Shown piece after piece: positions 1 through 6,311 of a stretch of 6,311 nt of DNA (position 1 is its first letter; every line of letters begins with the position of its first letter). The DNA is from Nitrososphaerota archaeon (lineage in GTDB: Archaea; Thermoproteota; Nitrososphaeria; Nitrososphaerales; JACQRY01), in assembly GCA_016206275.1 (NCBI GenBank), contig JACQRY010000237.1, forward strand, positions 1 through 6,311, read 5' to 3'. A program made the position numbers and the translations under genes. The notes under the pieces are model-generated. The model had not been told where the DNA came from, did not search any database, and worked only from the letters and a program-made list of their open reading frames with translations.

Positions 1-2
1 TA

Positions 3-254
3 TCTGAGGTCGGAGAGGGATTGCGTCTTGTCATGATTGGGGACACGCTCTATTTCAGGCACGAAGACGCCTATGGCAATGATTCGCATTATGATCGTTT
101 CATTTCAGACGCGGATCTTTTTTACTGCTCCGAGCATGACACTTACTTCAACATACTCGCAAAGCCGAAAGCCCAGGATGAGTATGTGTCAGAATACGGT
201 CTATGGTGGTCTTATGACGACCAGATGTATGTGACGTATTTAACTTCGTATTAA
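3..254 (+). CDS. 3' end of an unrecognised gene (partial, or a small protein of about 78 residues)
   Basis: The frame is open from the left edge of the window and stops at TAA 252-254. It is therefore most simply the C-terminal 83 residues of a longer protein. A small complete gene is also possible: TTG at 21 follows a GGAGAGGG purine run at 12-19, and ATG at 33 is in the same frame. The visible protein is acidic and unusually rich in Tyr and aromatic residues (GDTLYFRHEDAYG, GLWWSYDDQMYVTYLTSY at the very end), with one Cys. I see no signal peptide, membrane helix or known catalytic motif, and I do not recognise a family. Its codons favour GAT, TAT and TTT and are poorer in C-ending forms than the large gene downstream. 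It lies in the same direction, 209 bp ahead of that gene, so cotranscription is possible but not shown. Confidence 0.6.
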   Translation, partial: SEVGEGLRLVMIGDTLYFRHEDAYGNDSHYDRFISDADLFYCSEHDTYFNILAKPKAQDEYVSEYGLWWSYDDQMYVTYLTSY

Positions 255-463
255 AATACCGGCATCCTGTTTTTTTGTAACCGCTTAGGTACCCCAAGCC
301 AGACGCGCCGGACGTGAGAGTTACCTTATTTTAAAGTTTAGCAAACCGGGTTCTGTATTCAACATATAGGTCTAAAGTCCCATTCTTATCCAGGACTTCA
401 GGGAGCCATTCTATGCCCTAAAGTCTCTTCTATCTATAGGCATTTCCTCCTAAACTAGAACTG
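255..463 (+). other. Spacer between the two genes; no confident promoter or ribosome binding site
   Basis: This 209-bp region holds no credible coding frame. It has a T-run at 270-276, a possible weak multi-stem structure at 277-324, and two similar short segments: TCTAAAGTCCCATTC at 371-385 and CCTAAAGTCTCTTC at 417-430. TATAGG occurs twice (365-370 and 435-440), but neither copy has a convincing -35 element at the usual distance. The 20 bases before the ATG at 464 contain no GGAG-type Shine-Dalgarno sequence. They instead contain TTTCCTCCTAAA (443-454), which resembles the anti-Shine-Dalgarno tail of 16S rRNA. Confidence 0.6.
277..332 (+). terminator. Possible weak terminator or leader structure
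   Basis: GTAAC (277-281) can pair with GTTAC (320-324), enclosing a small hairpin GCTTaGG/CCcAAGC (283-299, one mismatch) and a 3-bp ACG/CGT stem (303-305/313-315). The outer stem is followed by the U-rich tract CTTATTTT (325-332). It lies 23 bp past the stop of the upstream gene, which suits a terminator, but every stem is short. A structured leader for the large gene, or chance, are equally open. Confidence 0.22.
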
Positions 464-574
464 ATGAACCCTACAAGCGGAAAGCCCAATTCTCTAACCC
501 GTTATATTTCCCTGCTCATCCTTATTTCCCTAATCCTGACCACCCCGGGCCTCGACTTCTACCAAGCCTTAGCC
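464..574 (+). other. Signal peptide coding segment (residues 1-37)
   Basis: The n-region MNPTSGKPNSLTR carries Lys7 and Arg13. It is followed by the hydrophobic core YISLLILISLILTT (14-27), a Pro-Gly break (28-29), and the AxA cleavage site Ala35-Leu36-Ala37 before Gln38. This is a standard Sec signal peptide for signal peptidase I; there is no lipobox Cys. The following Pro/Ser-rich stretch (about 40-77) looks like an extracytoplasmic linker. If cleavage does not happen, the same segment would act as a membrane anchor. Confidence 0.85.
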
Positions 575-3500
575 CAAGTGATACAGACCGAGGCCTCCCC
601 TGCCCCGGCCGGCCTCCTTGACCCTAATGCCCAGAACCTCCCTGCCCTGGTTAACCCTTCCCCGGTTTCCCTTAATTCCCCGGATTCTCCGGACACCTCT
701 TCTTCCCCAGATTCCCTAGCCTCCATACAAGAAGCCTTAAAGTCCGCCGGCATCACCCCTATTAACGCCCAGGACCAAGGCTATGTCGTTTTGATCGGAT
801 TTCTCTGGAACCGCGATAAAGCGGCTCCCAGGCCTCTCTATGCCGCGATCAAATCCAAATTAATAGCCAAGAACCCCAAGACTATAAATTTTCTCCAAGA
901 TGTCCTGGACACGGCCAGAATCCACACCCTCAATGTAGAGCAAAATGCAAACAACCCGGCAGCCCGGCAAGAGGCTTATGACCGCTACAGCCAGAGAATG
1001 ACAGAGGTAGCCCGCAAGAGGGACAACCGCCCCTATTTAAAGTCCTTTATCCTTTCCTCCCAAGAAGTCAATGCGGACGACAATGCCCAGGCGGAAAGGA
1101 TTATCCAATTAGACGCTAACTTAAAGGCCATGGGCATTGACCGCGCCTGCGCTGTCCGGACTTACCCCAGCAAGGAGAACCCCCAAAGCCAATGTATGGA
1201 AATGCCCTTACAGTGGTTCTATGACTCTGAGGAACGAACCTACACGGACTTTGCCTTGGCCCTAGATAATATGCGCCGGCAAGGCGCGTCTCAATCCGCC
1301 CTGGCTTCCAAAGCGCTTCTGGATTCTTTTGGCTTTGTCCGGGACGCCGAGCAAGGCCGATTCAGCAAGAGCAACAACATTCAGGATGCAGATTCTTTGG
1401 ATTATATTGGCGATTACCAGAGAGCCCCCTATGTCTACGCCAAGATCAATCAATTAAGCCAAGCCTTTGACCATAATGTTGAGTTAAAGGACCTGGTCTA
1501 TTTCATCCGGGATGAGTTCTCCCCGAATTACAAATCCAAAGGAGCCATTCAATCAGTTCCTAACGGCCTAGGAGGCTGGAAAGAAGACTTTGTCCCTAAT
1601 GCCCGGGCCGGGATGCTAAACGGAGGCCACACCTACCTGGAACTTGAAGAGGGAGAAAGGCAAAACCTGGTCATCTATAACCCTAAAGACCCCAGAAAGG
1701 GCAATCAACCAACTCTAAGCATTGATCAGGTCAGCCACTATGACCACAATGTTATCCGGCAATACTTAGAATCCAAAGGCATTAATCCCTGGGCCGGCCC
1801 CTTAGACCTGATACTTGAGCAACACTCCATCTCCAAGGACTCCATCCCTGGAGCCTATCAGCGCCCTGGTATGAAAGATTTCCGTGTCTGGAATGAAGAC
1901 CAACAGGAATGGCAAAGCGTGGCTCCCAGGGACCTGCCCCGGGCAACACCGGAGCAAATAGCCCAAAGAGAAAAGGAGGATAAAAAATCCCAGGAATGTT
2001 CCGGCCTAAGCTGCATAGGCCATGCTATAGGCTGGGTTGGAACCCAGGCGGTCAAACAGGTAGGGGGAGTGACTATAGGCCCCATACTGCGCGGCGCCGG
2101 ATACATCCACGGCAAACTAGGAGGGGACCCGGAAACAACAGCCACCCTCAATCACATGGGCGCGGGCCTAATGAAGGACAGCCTCATCACCCAGCTCGTT
2201 ATGCGGGGACCCTCAGACAAGGATGCCATGAAAGCCTTAATGACCGATAAAGACTGGGAATATGAAAAAGAATGGGCAGCCAACCATAGAAGAGAAAGAC
2301 TGAATTTTCAAGAGAAACTAGCTGGACTCGATTACGAGGCTGTCCAATCCCAATTAGACAACCACGACCTAGCCCTGCAGAAAGCCTCCACTGATGCGGA
2401 CATGGACAGCTTTCTATCGGAAACAGGATCAGTCCTGGATATGGGAAGCCTCTACTCCAATAACGCGGCCCTGGAACGATCCCGAGGCAACGCCTCTGAA
2501 GCTGCCTATTGGTCCGGCTGGAGGAGCACAGTCCACAAGTACGGCCTGGCCGCAGCTCAGATAGCCGCCTTAAACATGGGACTTAACCCCTTGTTTAAAG
2601 GAATCACCAAAGTTGCCTCTTCCCATTCGGTTCTAGCGGGAAGAATAACCAAAGGCCTTATTTTTGCGTCCATGGTAGGCCCCATGGTCTGGGACGGCGC
2701 TAAAAACATCCAGAGCTATTACGCCTTATCCAACGATCTCAACTTAAACAAAAAATCCGGCCCCTTAAACCAGGAAATCCCTATTGTCCAACAGTGGAAG
2801 GAACAAAAACGCGATAAAGCCATCATGGACATTACCATGGCCTTGGGCCTGGGTTATGGCATGCGCAAGAGAGTCCCAGGCCAACAAAATTTATTAACCA
2901 AAGGCCTATCTTGGGCAGACCACAAAATAATCACCTCCAACTTTTGGCAGAACAGGCTATTATTTAACAACCCTGTATCCAGGTTCTTTAGGCTCAATAA
3001 GTTCGGCAACTGGGTGAGCTCCTTGGAATCCAAATCCTGGTATGGGACCCATGAGATTTATGGCCATGGCAACAAAGCTCAAGCGGAAGCAATAGAAGCA
3101 GGCAGTCAGAAGGGGGAAACCCCTCGCCCTGCCCTCTCCCCGCTAAAGCAGGGCAAGGGGAAGAAAGGAGGGGTTAGAGAAGGAGTTAGAGGCAAAGGCC
3201 AGAATAAAGCCGATGGTCCTGCCCTTGCAGACCTAAAAGCCAAGGCTAAACAAGCCCGACAGATTTCTCAAGACCTGGAAGGACAAACACCGGACCAGTT
3301 GCGTCAAAGGAGCAACTCCACCCCAGAAACAGCCGCCGATGCCGCGAGTCTCCTGACCCGCGAAGGCACGGCTTTAGAATCAGGCCCGGCCCAGACAGCG
3401 CTGGCTACGGCCAAGGGTCAAGCTTTTAAATCCGCTGGCACAACCCTGATAAAGGCTCTCTCTTTAAAAGACGGCGCAACAAAAGACAGCGCCACAGCCA

Positions 3501-6311
3501 GGAAGCAGGCAGTCCATGCCTATAAGAAAGCCTTAAAGGAATACTTGCAATCCGGCTCAGCCAAAACCAAAGACGGCGCCGCCATCACAGAATTAAAGAA
3601 AGGTTCCATCAATAAGGAAACCGGCGAAATAACGGAAGGCCAGGCTGAAGTCTTTGAGTCCGTCATGAAGGAGTTGAGCCGCGCCGGAAACCCCCGGTCC
3701 CTGAAAAACATCTACATTAAATTGACCAGCGGAGGCGGCAAATCCATCCTCATGGGAGGCGCCCTTTATCCCCTACTAGAGGCCCTTTCTCTTAAACTGG
3801 GAGCCAAAGAATTAACATTCGCCACCTCCACCCCCGATCTCCTGGCTCAGGCCCAGGCGGATATATCGGCGTTTCATGGCGGCAGTCTTCCTAAGAACCT
3901 CAAATTTAGAACCCATGAGTCCTTAAAGAGCCAGGCCACCATGGAGAAAGCGGGAAAACTTCCCCCAGGCCAAACCAAACTCAAAGACACGGCTTTAATA
4001 CTCGATGAGGCGGATGCCCCCTACCTGGAACCCGCTATAGCGGAGGGCTCCCATCAAGGGTTCGTTGCTAAAAGCTACATCGTTGCCAAAACAGGCAAAA
4101 GCAAGGCCAACCCTGTCTATGAGCTTCTGCGCCAAATGAAGGACCGTGCCGAGATGATAGCCTCAACTAAGATGGAGACGAATTGGGGAAAGGAGAATAA
4201 GGCAATAAAAGCGATAAAGGCGAGAAAAGCGATAAAAGCGAGAAAGGCGATACAAGCGATAAAGGCGAAAGAGGGCAAGGCTCCTTTAAATACCAATAAA
4301 ACACTCGTAAATATCAATAAAGCCCTAGAGCTCCATGCCCAAAGATTTAGCGAAGGATTTGAAGTCATGGCCAAAGACAAGGGCCTCCCCAAAGAGATCA
4401 GAAAGCAAGCCGCTTTATTTGCCAACAAGACCATGGCTTTAAAAGAAATGCGGGCCATGTCCGAGGCCTACCTTTCCTTAGACAGCCTAATGGCCAAATA
4501 CAGGGTCAATAACAAAACCGGAAGGATCGTCCCTAAGACCGAGTCCGGAACCTGGAGCGAGACCTTGGATATCTCAGCCAGACGTTACCTTGAGATCAAA
4601 CATAACCTGGACGCGACCCTGCCCTACAAGCATGAAGCCCAGGCCACCATGGCGGATGTTGTCAATGCCTCCCCTATGACCTGGAAAGCCTCCGGCACTA
4701 AGCCCCATGGACTTGAAGGCGCTTTAAACAGGATGGGATTTAAAGAGCTGGGCAGCCCGACTAAGACGCCGGAGATGGCCCTGGATTACTCCTTAACAGC
4801 CCGAGAGAAATACGCCAAGATTTTAAGACAAGCCAGGGGGGCCCTAGGCAACGCCTCTCCAGCGCTTGAGATCATTGCCGCTAAAAGCACACGGGAGATC
4901 AGGTTGCTTAGAAAATCCTTGGAAAGAACCAACCCCGAGTCTAGCGGCAAAATCTCCCAGTGGTCCTCAGGCAAATATGAGCTTAAAGACAATAGCCCGG
5001 CTCAAGCGACATTCAACATTGACGCCCTAGCCCAGGGTAAAGCCCGGGTTCTTCTTCTTGAGGCCCCGGTGGCAGGCAGAGGCATAGATTTGCCTGGACA
5101 GGCCCGGTACACGAAAGTCAGGATGACCTTGATTGATCCTCAAGATATGCCCCAGGTCTTTGTCTCCCAAGTCATGGGCAGAATCCTAGGCAATAGGTTC
5201 CCTAATGCCCAAAAAGAATTCCAAACATTTACGGATGAACAGACGGCTAATCAAAACCCATTCCTTAGATTGCAGGCCAAAGATAAGGGATTAAACCATG
5301 TCACCAAAGACATCCTGGCCCAAAACATGGAGAAAGCCCAGATCAAAGCGGAGGAGATGGCACTAGAGACATCCGGGGTCAGTCTTAAAGCCGGTCAGAC
5401 GACAATTCAGAAGCCTTTAGCCCGGAACTTCCCCATAGCCCTACTCAAGCGGGCTATCCAAAGGACCATGGGCATAGATACCCAAGCCCCTTTCTTCTCC
5501 AAGAAAACATTAGTTCCCTTGGCTGGAGGACTGGCAGCTTCCATGATGTTTGGCCCTCAACTGGAAGTCCTGGCCGCAACAGCATTAGGGGCAGGCGCGG
5601 CGTCCACATTGGCCTCTTTCTTAGCCAAGGGGGCTCTCGCAATGCTGGGAGCCAGGTTGGCGGGAAGGTGGGTGAAGGATAAAAAGAAAAGTGAGAGCTC
5701 CGAACTTAAGGAGATGAATCTTCCTGCCGTTAATGTTGAGTCCGGCCAGCGCCGGGTGGACAAAGAGCGTGGTTCTGTTTCCCTGGGCCTCATGTCGCTA
5801 TTGTCCGGTCCGGTTGGATTGCTTGCCGTTGGTTTGGGCGCTTTAGGCATGACGATTTTTGGCAAGGGCACTTCCAAAGGACACAAAGAAGAAACAGCCC
5901 TTGTTCTTGTCAAGGAATCTTACGCCCAGGCCATGACCCGGTTCCTTGAGCATTCAACAAACATTGACGCCGCGGTTGAGGTCATTACTCATTGGAAAGA
6001 AATTGAGGCCAAAGGAGCGGATTTACTGACCGGTCGGGAAGGTAACCCGCATAGGGGCGGCAAGACACTTACTTCGCAAGATGTCATTGGAGAAGCGGTC
6101 GCGTTTTTTAATGACTTTCAAGAAACTCATAAGGCGGACCGAAAACTTTTAGAAATTCTGTTAAACAAAAAATTCCGCGCGGCTTTAAAAGAATTGGCCG
6201 AGGCTAGAGCGCCCATTGATAGAGATCACGTTGAAGCAGCCGTTGCTGTTTTGAAACAGCACTTTGATCCTATTCACAGCCAGATTCCCTTGAAGCTTGA
6301 AGATAGAAAAA
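464..6311 (+). CDS. Giant exported/membrane-associated protein with a SecA-like ATPase core (3' end beyond window)
   Basis: A single frame of at least 1,949 codons has no stop up to the window edge. ATG 464 is the start of choice: an in-frame TAG lies at 437-439, no ATG lies between, and the signal peptide begins here. No Shine-Dalgarno site is visible. Order of parts: signal peptide (1-37); Pro/Ser-rich linker (about 38-90); unrecognised region (about 90-870) with cysteine pairs C229/C244 and C512/C517 and hydrophobic stretches near 518-542, 694-743 and 787-800; low-complexity linker (about 870-1060); SecA-like motor (about 1085-1600) with K1093, D1181/E1182, R1539 and R1573; hydrophobic segments 1683-1734 and 1774-1799; charged helical tail (from 1800). 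The motor should bind and hydrolyse ATP, as SF2 translocases do. Moving or remodelling a polypeptide is the natural inference from SecA kinship, but the substrate is unknown. It is not the housekeeping SecA: the N-terminus, size and C-terminus all differ. The start, frame and ATPase core are well supported; the function of the other parts is not known. Confidence 0.93.
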   Translation, partial: MNPTSGKPNSLTRYISLLILISLILTTPGLDFYQALAQVIQTEASPAPAGLLDPNAQNLPALVNPSPVSLNSPDSPDTSSSPDSLASIQEALKSAGITPINAQDQGYVVLIGFLWNRDKAAPRPLYAAIKSKLIAKNPKTINFLQDVLDTARIHTLNVEQNANNPAARQEAYDRYSQRMTEVARKRDNRPYLKSFILSSQEVNADDNAQAERIIQLDANLKAMGIDRACAVRTYPSKENPQSQCMEMPLQWFYDSEERTYTDFALALDNMRRQGASQSALASKALLDSFGFVRDAEQGRFSKSNNIQDADSLDYIGDYQRAPYVYAKINQLSQAFDHNVELKDLVYFIRDEFSPNYKSKGAIQSVPNGLGGWKEDFVPNARAGMLNGGHTYLELEEGERQNLVIYNPKDPRKGNQPTLSIDQVSHYDHNVIRQYLESKGINPWAGPLDLILEQHSISKDSIPGAYQRPGMKDFRVWNEDQQEWQSVAPRDLPRATPEQIAQREKEDKKSQECSGLSCIGHAIGWVGTQAVKQVGGVTIGPILRGAGYIHGKLGGDPETTATLNHMGAGLMKDSLITQLVMRGPSDKDAMKALMTDKDWEYEKEWAANHRRERLNFQEKLAGLDYEAVQSQLDNHDLALQKASTDADMDSFLSETGSVLDMGSLYSNNAALERSRGNASEAAYWSGWRSTVHKYGLAAAQIAALNMGLNPLFKGITKVASSHSVLAGRITKGLIFASMVGPMVWDGAKNIQSYYALSNDLNLNKKSGPLNQEIPIVQQWKEQKRDKAIMDITMALGLGYGMRKRVPGQQNLLTKGLSWADHKIITSNFWQNRLLFNNPVSRFFRLNKFGNWVSSLESKSWYGTHEIYGHGNKAQAEAIEAGSQKGETPRPALSPLKQGKGKKGGVREGVRGKGQNKADGPALADLKAKAKQARQISQDLEGQTPDQLRQRSNSTPETAADAASLLTREGTALESGPAQTALATAKGQAFKSAGTTLIKALSLKDGATKDSATARKQAVHAYKKALKEYLQSGSAKTKDGAAITELKKGSINKETGEITEGQAEVFESVMKELSRAGNPRSLKNIYIKLTSGGGKSILMGGALYPLLEALSLKLGAKELTFATSTPDLLAQAQADISAFHGGSLPKNLKFRTHESLKSQATMEKAGKLPPGQTKLKDTALILDEADAPYLEPAIAEGSHQGFVAKSYIVAKTGKSKANPVYELLRQMKDRAEMIASTKMETNWGKENKAIKAIKARKAIKARKAIQAIKAKEGKAPLNTNKTLVNINKALELHAQRFSEGFEVMAKDKGLPKEIRKQAALFANKTMALKEMRAMSEAYLSLDSLMAKYRVNNKTGRIVPKTESGTWSETLDISARRYLEIKHNLDATLPYKHEAQATMADVVNASPMTWKASGTKPHGLEGALNRMGFKELGSPTKTPEMALDYSLTAREKYAKILRQARGALGNASPALEIIAAKSTREIRLLRKSLERTNPESSGKISQWSSGKYELKDNSPAQATFNIDALAQGKARVLLLEAPVAGRGIDLPGQARYTKVRMTLIDPQDMPQVFVSQVMGRILGNRFPNAQKEFQTFTDEQTANQNPFLRLQAKDKGLNHVTKDILAQNMEKAQIKAEEMALETSGVSLKAGQTTIQKPLARNFPIALLKRAIQRTMGIDTQAPFFSKKTLVPLAGGLAASMMFGPQLEVLAATALGAGAASTLASFLAKGALAMLGARLAGRWVKDKKKSESSELKEMNLPAVNVESGQRRVDKERGSVSLGLMSLLSGPVGLLAVGLGALGMTIFGKGTSKGHKEETALVLVKESYAQAMTRFLEHSTNIDAAVEVITHWKEIEAKGADLLTGREGNPHRGGKTLTSQDVIGEAVAFFNDFQETHKADRKLLEILLNKKFRAALKELAEARAPIDRDHVEAAVAVLKQHFDPIHSQIPLKLEDRK
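3118..3175 (+). repeat. REP-like palindromic element read in frame inside the large gene
   Basis: The ends are a perfect 7-bp inverted repeat, AACCCCT (3118-3124) and AGGGGTT (3169-3175). Inside, CCCCTCGCCCTG (3120-3131) and CAGGGCAAGGGG (3149-3160) pair at 11 of 12 positions around a 17-nt loop. The C/G-run pattern is like repetitive extragenic palindromes of many bacteria. Here it encodes a basic Pro/Gly-rich linker, TPRPALSPLKQGKGKKGGV (886-904), without breaking the frame. A short near-duplication, GGGGTTAGAGA/GGAGTTAGAGG, follows at 3170-3192. It resembles in concept the in-frame palindromic elements known from Rickettsia; whether it belongs to a genomic family cannot be seen from one copy. 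Confidence 0.6.
3716..5263 (+). other. SecA-like SF2 ATPase core (residues about 1085-1600)
   Basis: Motifs in order: LTSGGGKSIL (1087-1096; Walker A, matching SecA's RTGEGKT); FATSTPDLLAQAQAD (1119-1133; matching SecA's VVTVNDYLAxRDAE); LILDEAD (1178-1184; Walker B, SecA has VDEVD); TGRIVP with W1364-S1365 and EIK (1352-1379; matching the SecA block DEFTGRxMPxRRWSxGLHQAIEAKE); WKASGTK (1407-1413; matching AGMTGTA); VAGRGIDL (1536-1543; motif V, SecA has MAGRGTDI); and QVMGRILGNR (1569-1578; motif VI, SecA has QLRGRSGR). The order, and spacings of about 168, 59 and 127 residues between successive landmarks from DEAD onward, agree with SecA from memory. The first interval is longer than SecA's. 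Key residues K1093, D1181, E1182, R1539 and R1573 are present. The second arginine of motif VI is shifted or lost. SecA's Q-motif region is not recognisable before Walker A. Confidence 0.82.
4199..4270 (+). repeat. 9-bp tandem repeat encoding (Lys-Ala-Ile/Arg)8
   Basis: Eight uninterrupted 9-bp units of the form AARGCGATA or AARGCGAGA encode KAI KAI KAR KAI KAR KAI QAI KAK (residues 1246-1269). They differ by single-base changes. The units keep the frame, so copy number can change without breaking the gene. The segment should form a strongly basic helix. It sits between Walker B and the TGR block, where SecA carries its preprotein cross-linking domain. Confidence 0.9.
5510..5665 (+). other. 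Hydrophobic segment, probable membrane helical hairpin (residues 1683-1734)
   Basis: A long Ala/Gly/Leu-rich stretch has only Glu1701, Lys1722 and Arg1731 as charges. It can be read as one helix at 1683-1700, then one or two helices at 1702-1734. It is followed by the basic run KDKKK (1738-1742), which the positive-inside rule would place in the cytoplasm. It begins about 80 residues after the last recognisable motor motif, where SecA would have its helical scaffold and finger. Confidence 0.6.
5783..5860 (+). other. Probable transmembrane helix (residues 1774-1799)
   Basis: A 26-residue uncharged run of Leu, Gly, Val, Ala and Met begins LGLMSLLSGPVGLLAVG and ends in IF. It is flanked by Arg/Lys-rich sequence before it (QRRVDKERG) and by GKGTSKGHK after it. 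Pro1783 would kink it. Together with segment 1683-1734 it suggests that the C-terminal part is membrane-embedded or forms a hairpin. The charged helical tail after it continues past the window. Confidence 0.65.

Noticed and set aside
261..276. Intrinsic terminator ending in the T-run at 270-276
   Set aside because: The bases before the T-run can form only about a 3-bp stem, so there is no hairpin to support termination here.
361..440. TATAGG boxes as -10 promoter elements
   Set aside because: Two copies exist, but neither has a recognisable -35 sequence about 17 bp upstream.
1858..2250. Reverse frame 1858-2151 and forward frame 1996-2250 overlapping the large gene
   Set aside because: Compositions are Pro/Arg/Trp/Ser-rich and unlike real proteins; both lie within the signal-peptide-bearing frame, which stays open throughout.
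3050..3070. HEIYGHG (residues 863-869) as a zinc metalloprotease motif
   Set aside because: The spacing is HExxxH, not HExxH, and I see no supporting downstream ligand pattern. It remains only a loose resemblance.
4117..4458. Reverse-strand 113-codon frame with a very hydrophobic repeated stretch
   Set aside because: It is the antisense reading of the Lys-Ala repeat: its Phe/Ile/Ala pattern is forced by the 9-bp units. It lies wholly inside the well-supported forward frame.
5557..5913. Reverse-strand 118-codon frame
   Set aside because: Antisense shadow of the C-terminal hydrophobic segments of the large gene; no ribosome binding site or recognisable motif.

Overview
The window is almost entirely one very large forward-strand reading frame. 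It starts at 464 and is still open at the last base (at least 1,949 codons). Upstream of it lies the 3' end of a short, unrecognised gene (to 254), and between them a 209-bp spacer. There is no rRNA, tRNA, CRISPR array or transposase. The sequence is close to 50% GC by eye, uses TTA, CTA, ATA, AGA and AGG codons freely, and uses the standard stop codons. A huge exported-looking protein with alanine-rich, proline-rich and repeat-bearing linkers, and no Shine-Dalgarno site in front of it, suggests an uncultured bacterium of the PVC/Omnitrophota type. That placement is an inference from general character, not from any marker gene.

Layout of the large protein: residues 1-37 are a signal peptide ending in an AxA site. 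Residues about 38-90 are a Pro/Ser-rich linker. Residues about 90-870 form an unrecognised region with all four cysteines of the protein and several weakly hydrophobic helices. Residues about 870-1060 are a low-complexity Lys/Ala/Gly linker containing a REP-like palindrome read in frame. Residues about 1085-1600 are an ATPase core that resembles the SecA motor. Residues 1683-1734 and 1774-1799 are hydrophobic. A charged helical region follows and runs off the window.

The main discovery is the ATPase core. It has a SecA-like order of motifs: TSGGGKS (Walker A), a TxxPDLLAQ block like SecA's TVNDYLA, LDEAD (Walker B), a TGR...P...WS...EIK block like SecA's DEFTGRxMPxRRWSxGLHQAIEAKE, an ASGTK block like MTGTA, AGRGID (motif V) and QVMGR (motif VI). 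Spacings are close to those of SecA as I remember them. The place of SecA's preprotein cross-linking domain is enlarged and carries a 9-bp (Lys-Ala-Ile/Arg) tandem repeat. SecA's C-terminal scaffold appears to be replaced by membrane segments. A SecA-type motor behind a cleavable signal peptide in a giant membrane-linked protein is a topological puzzle and the best candidate here for an undescribed system.
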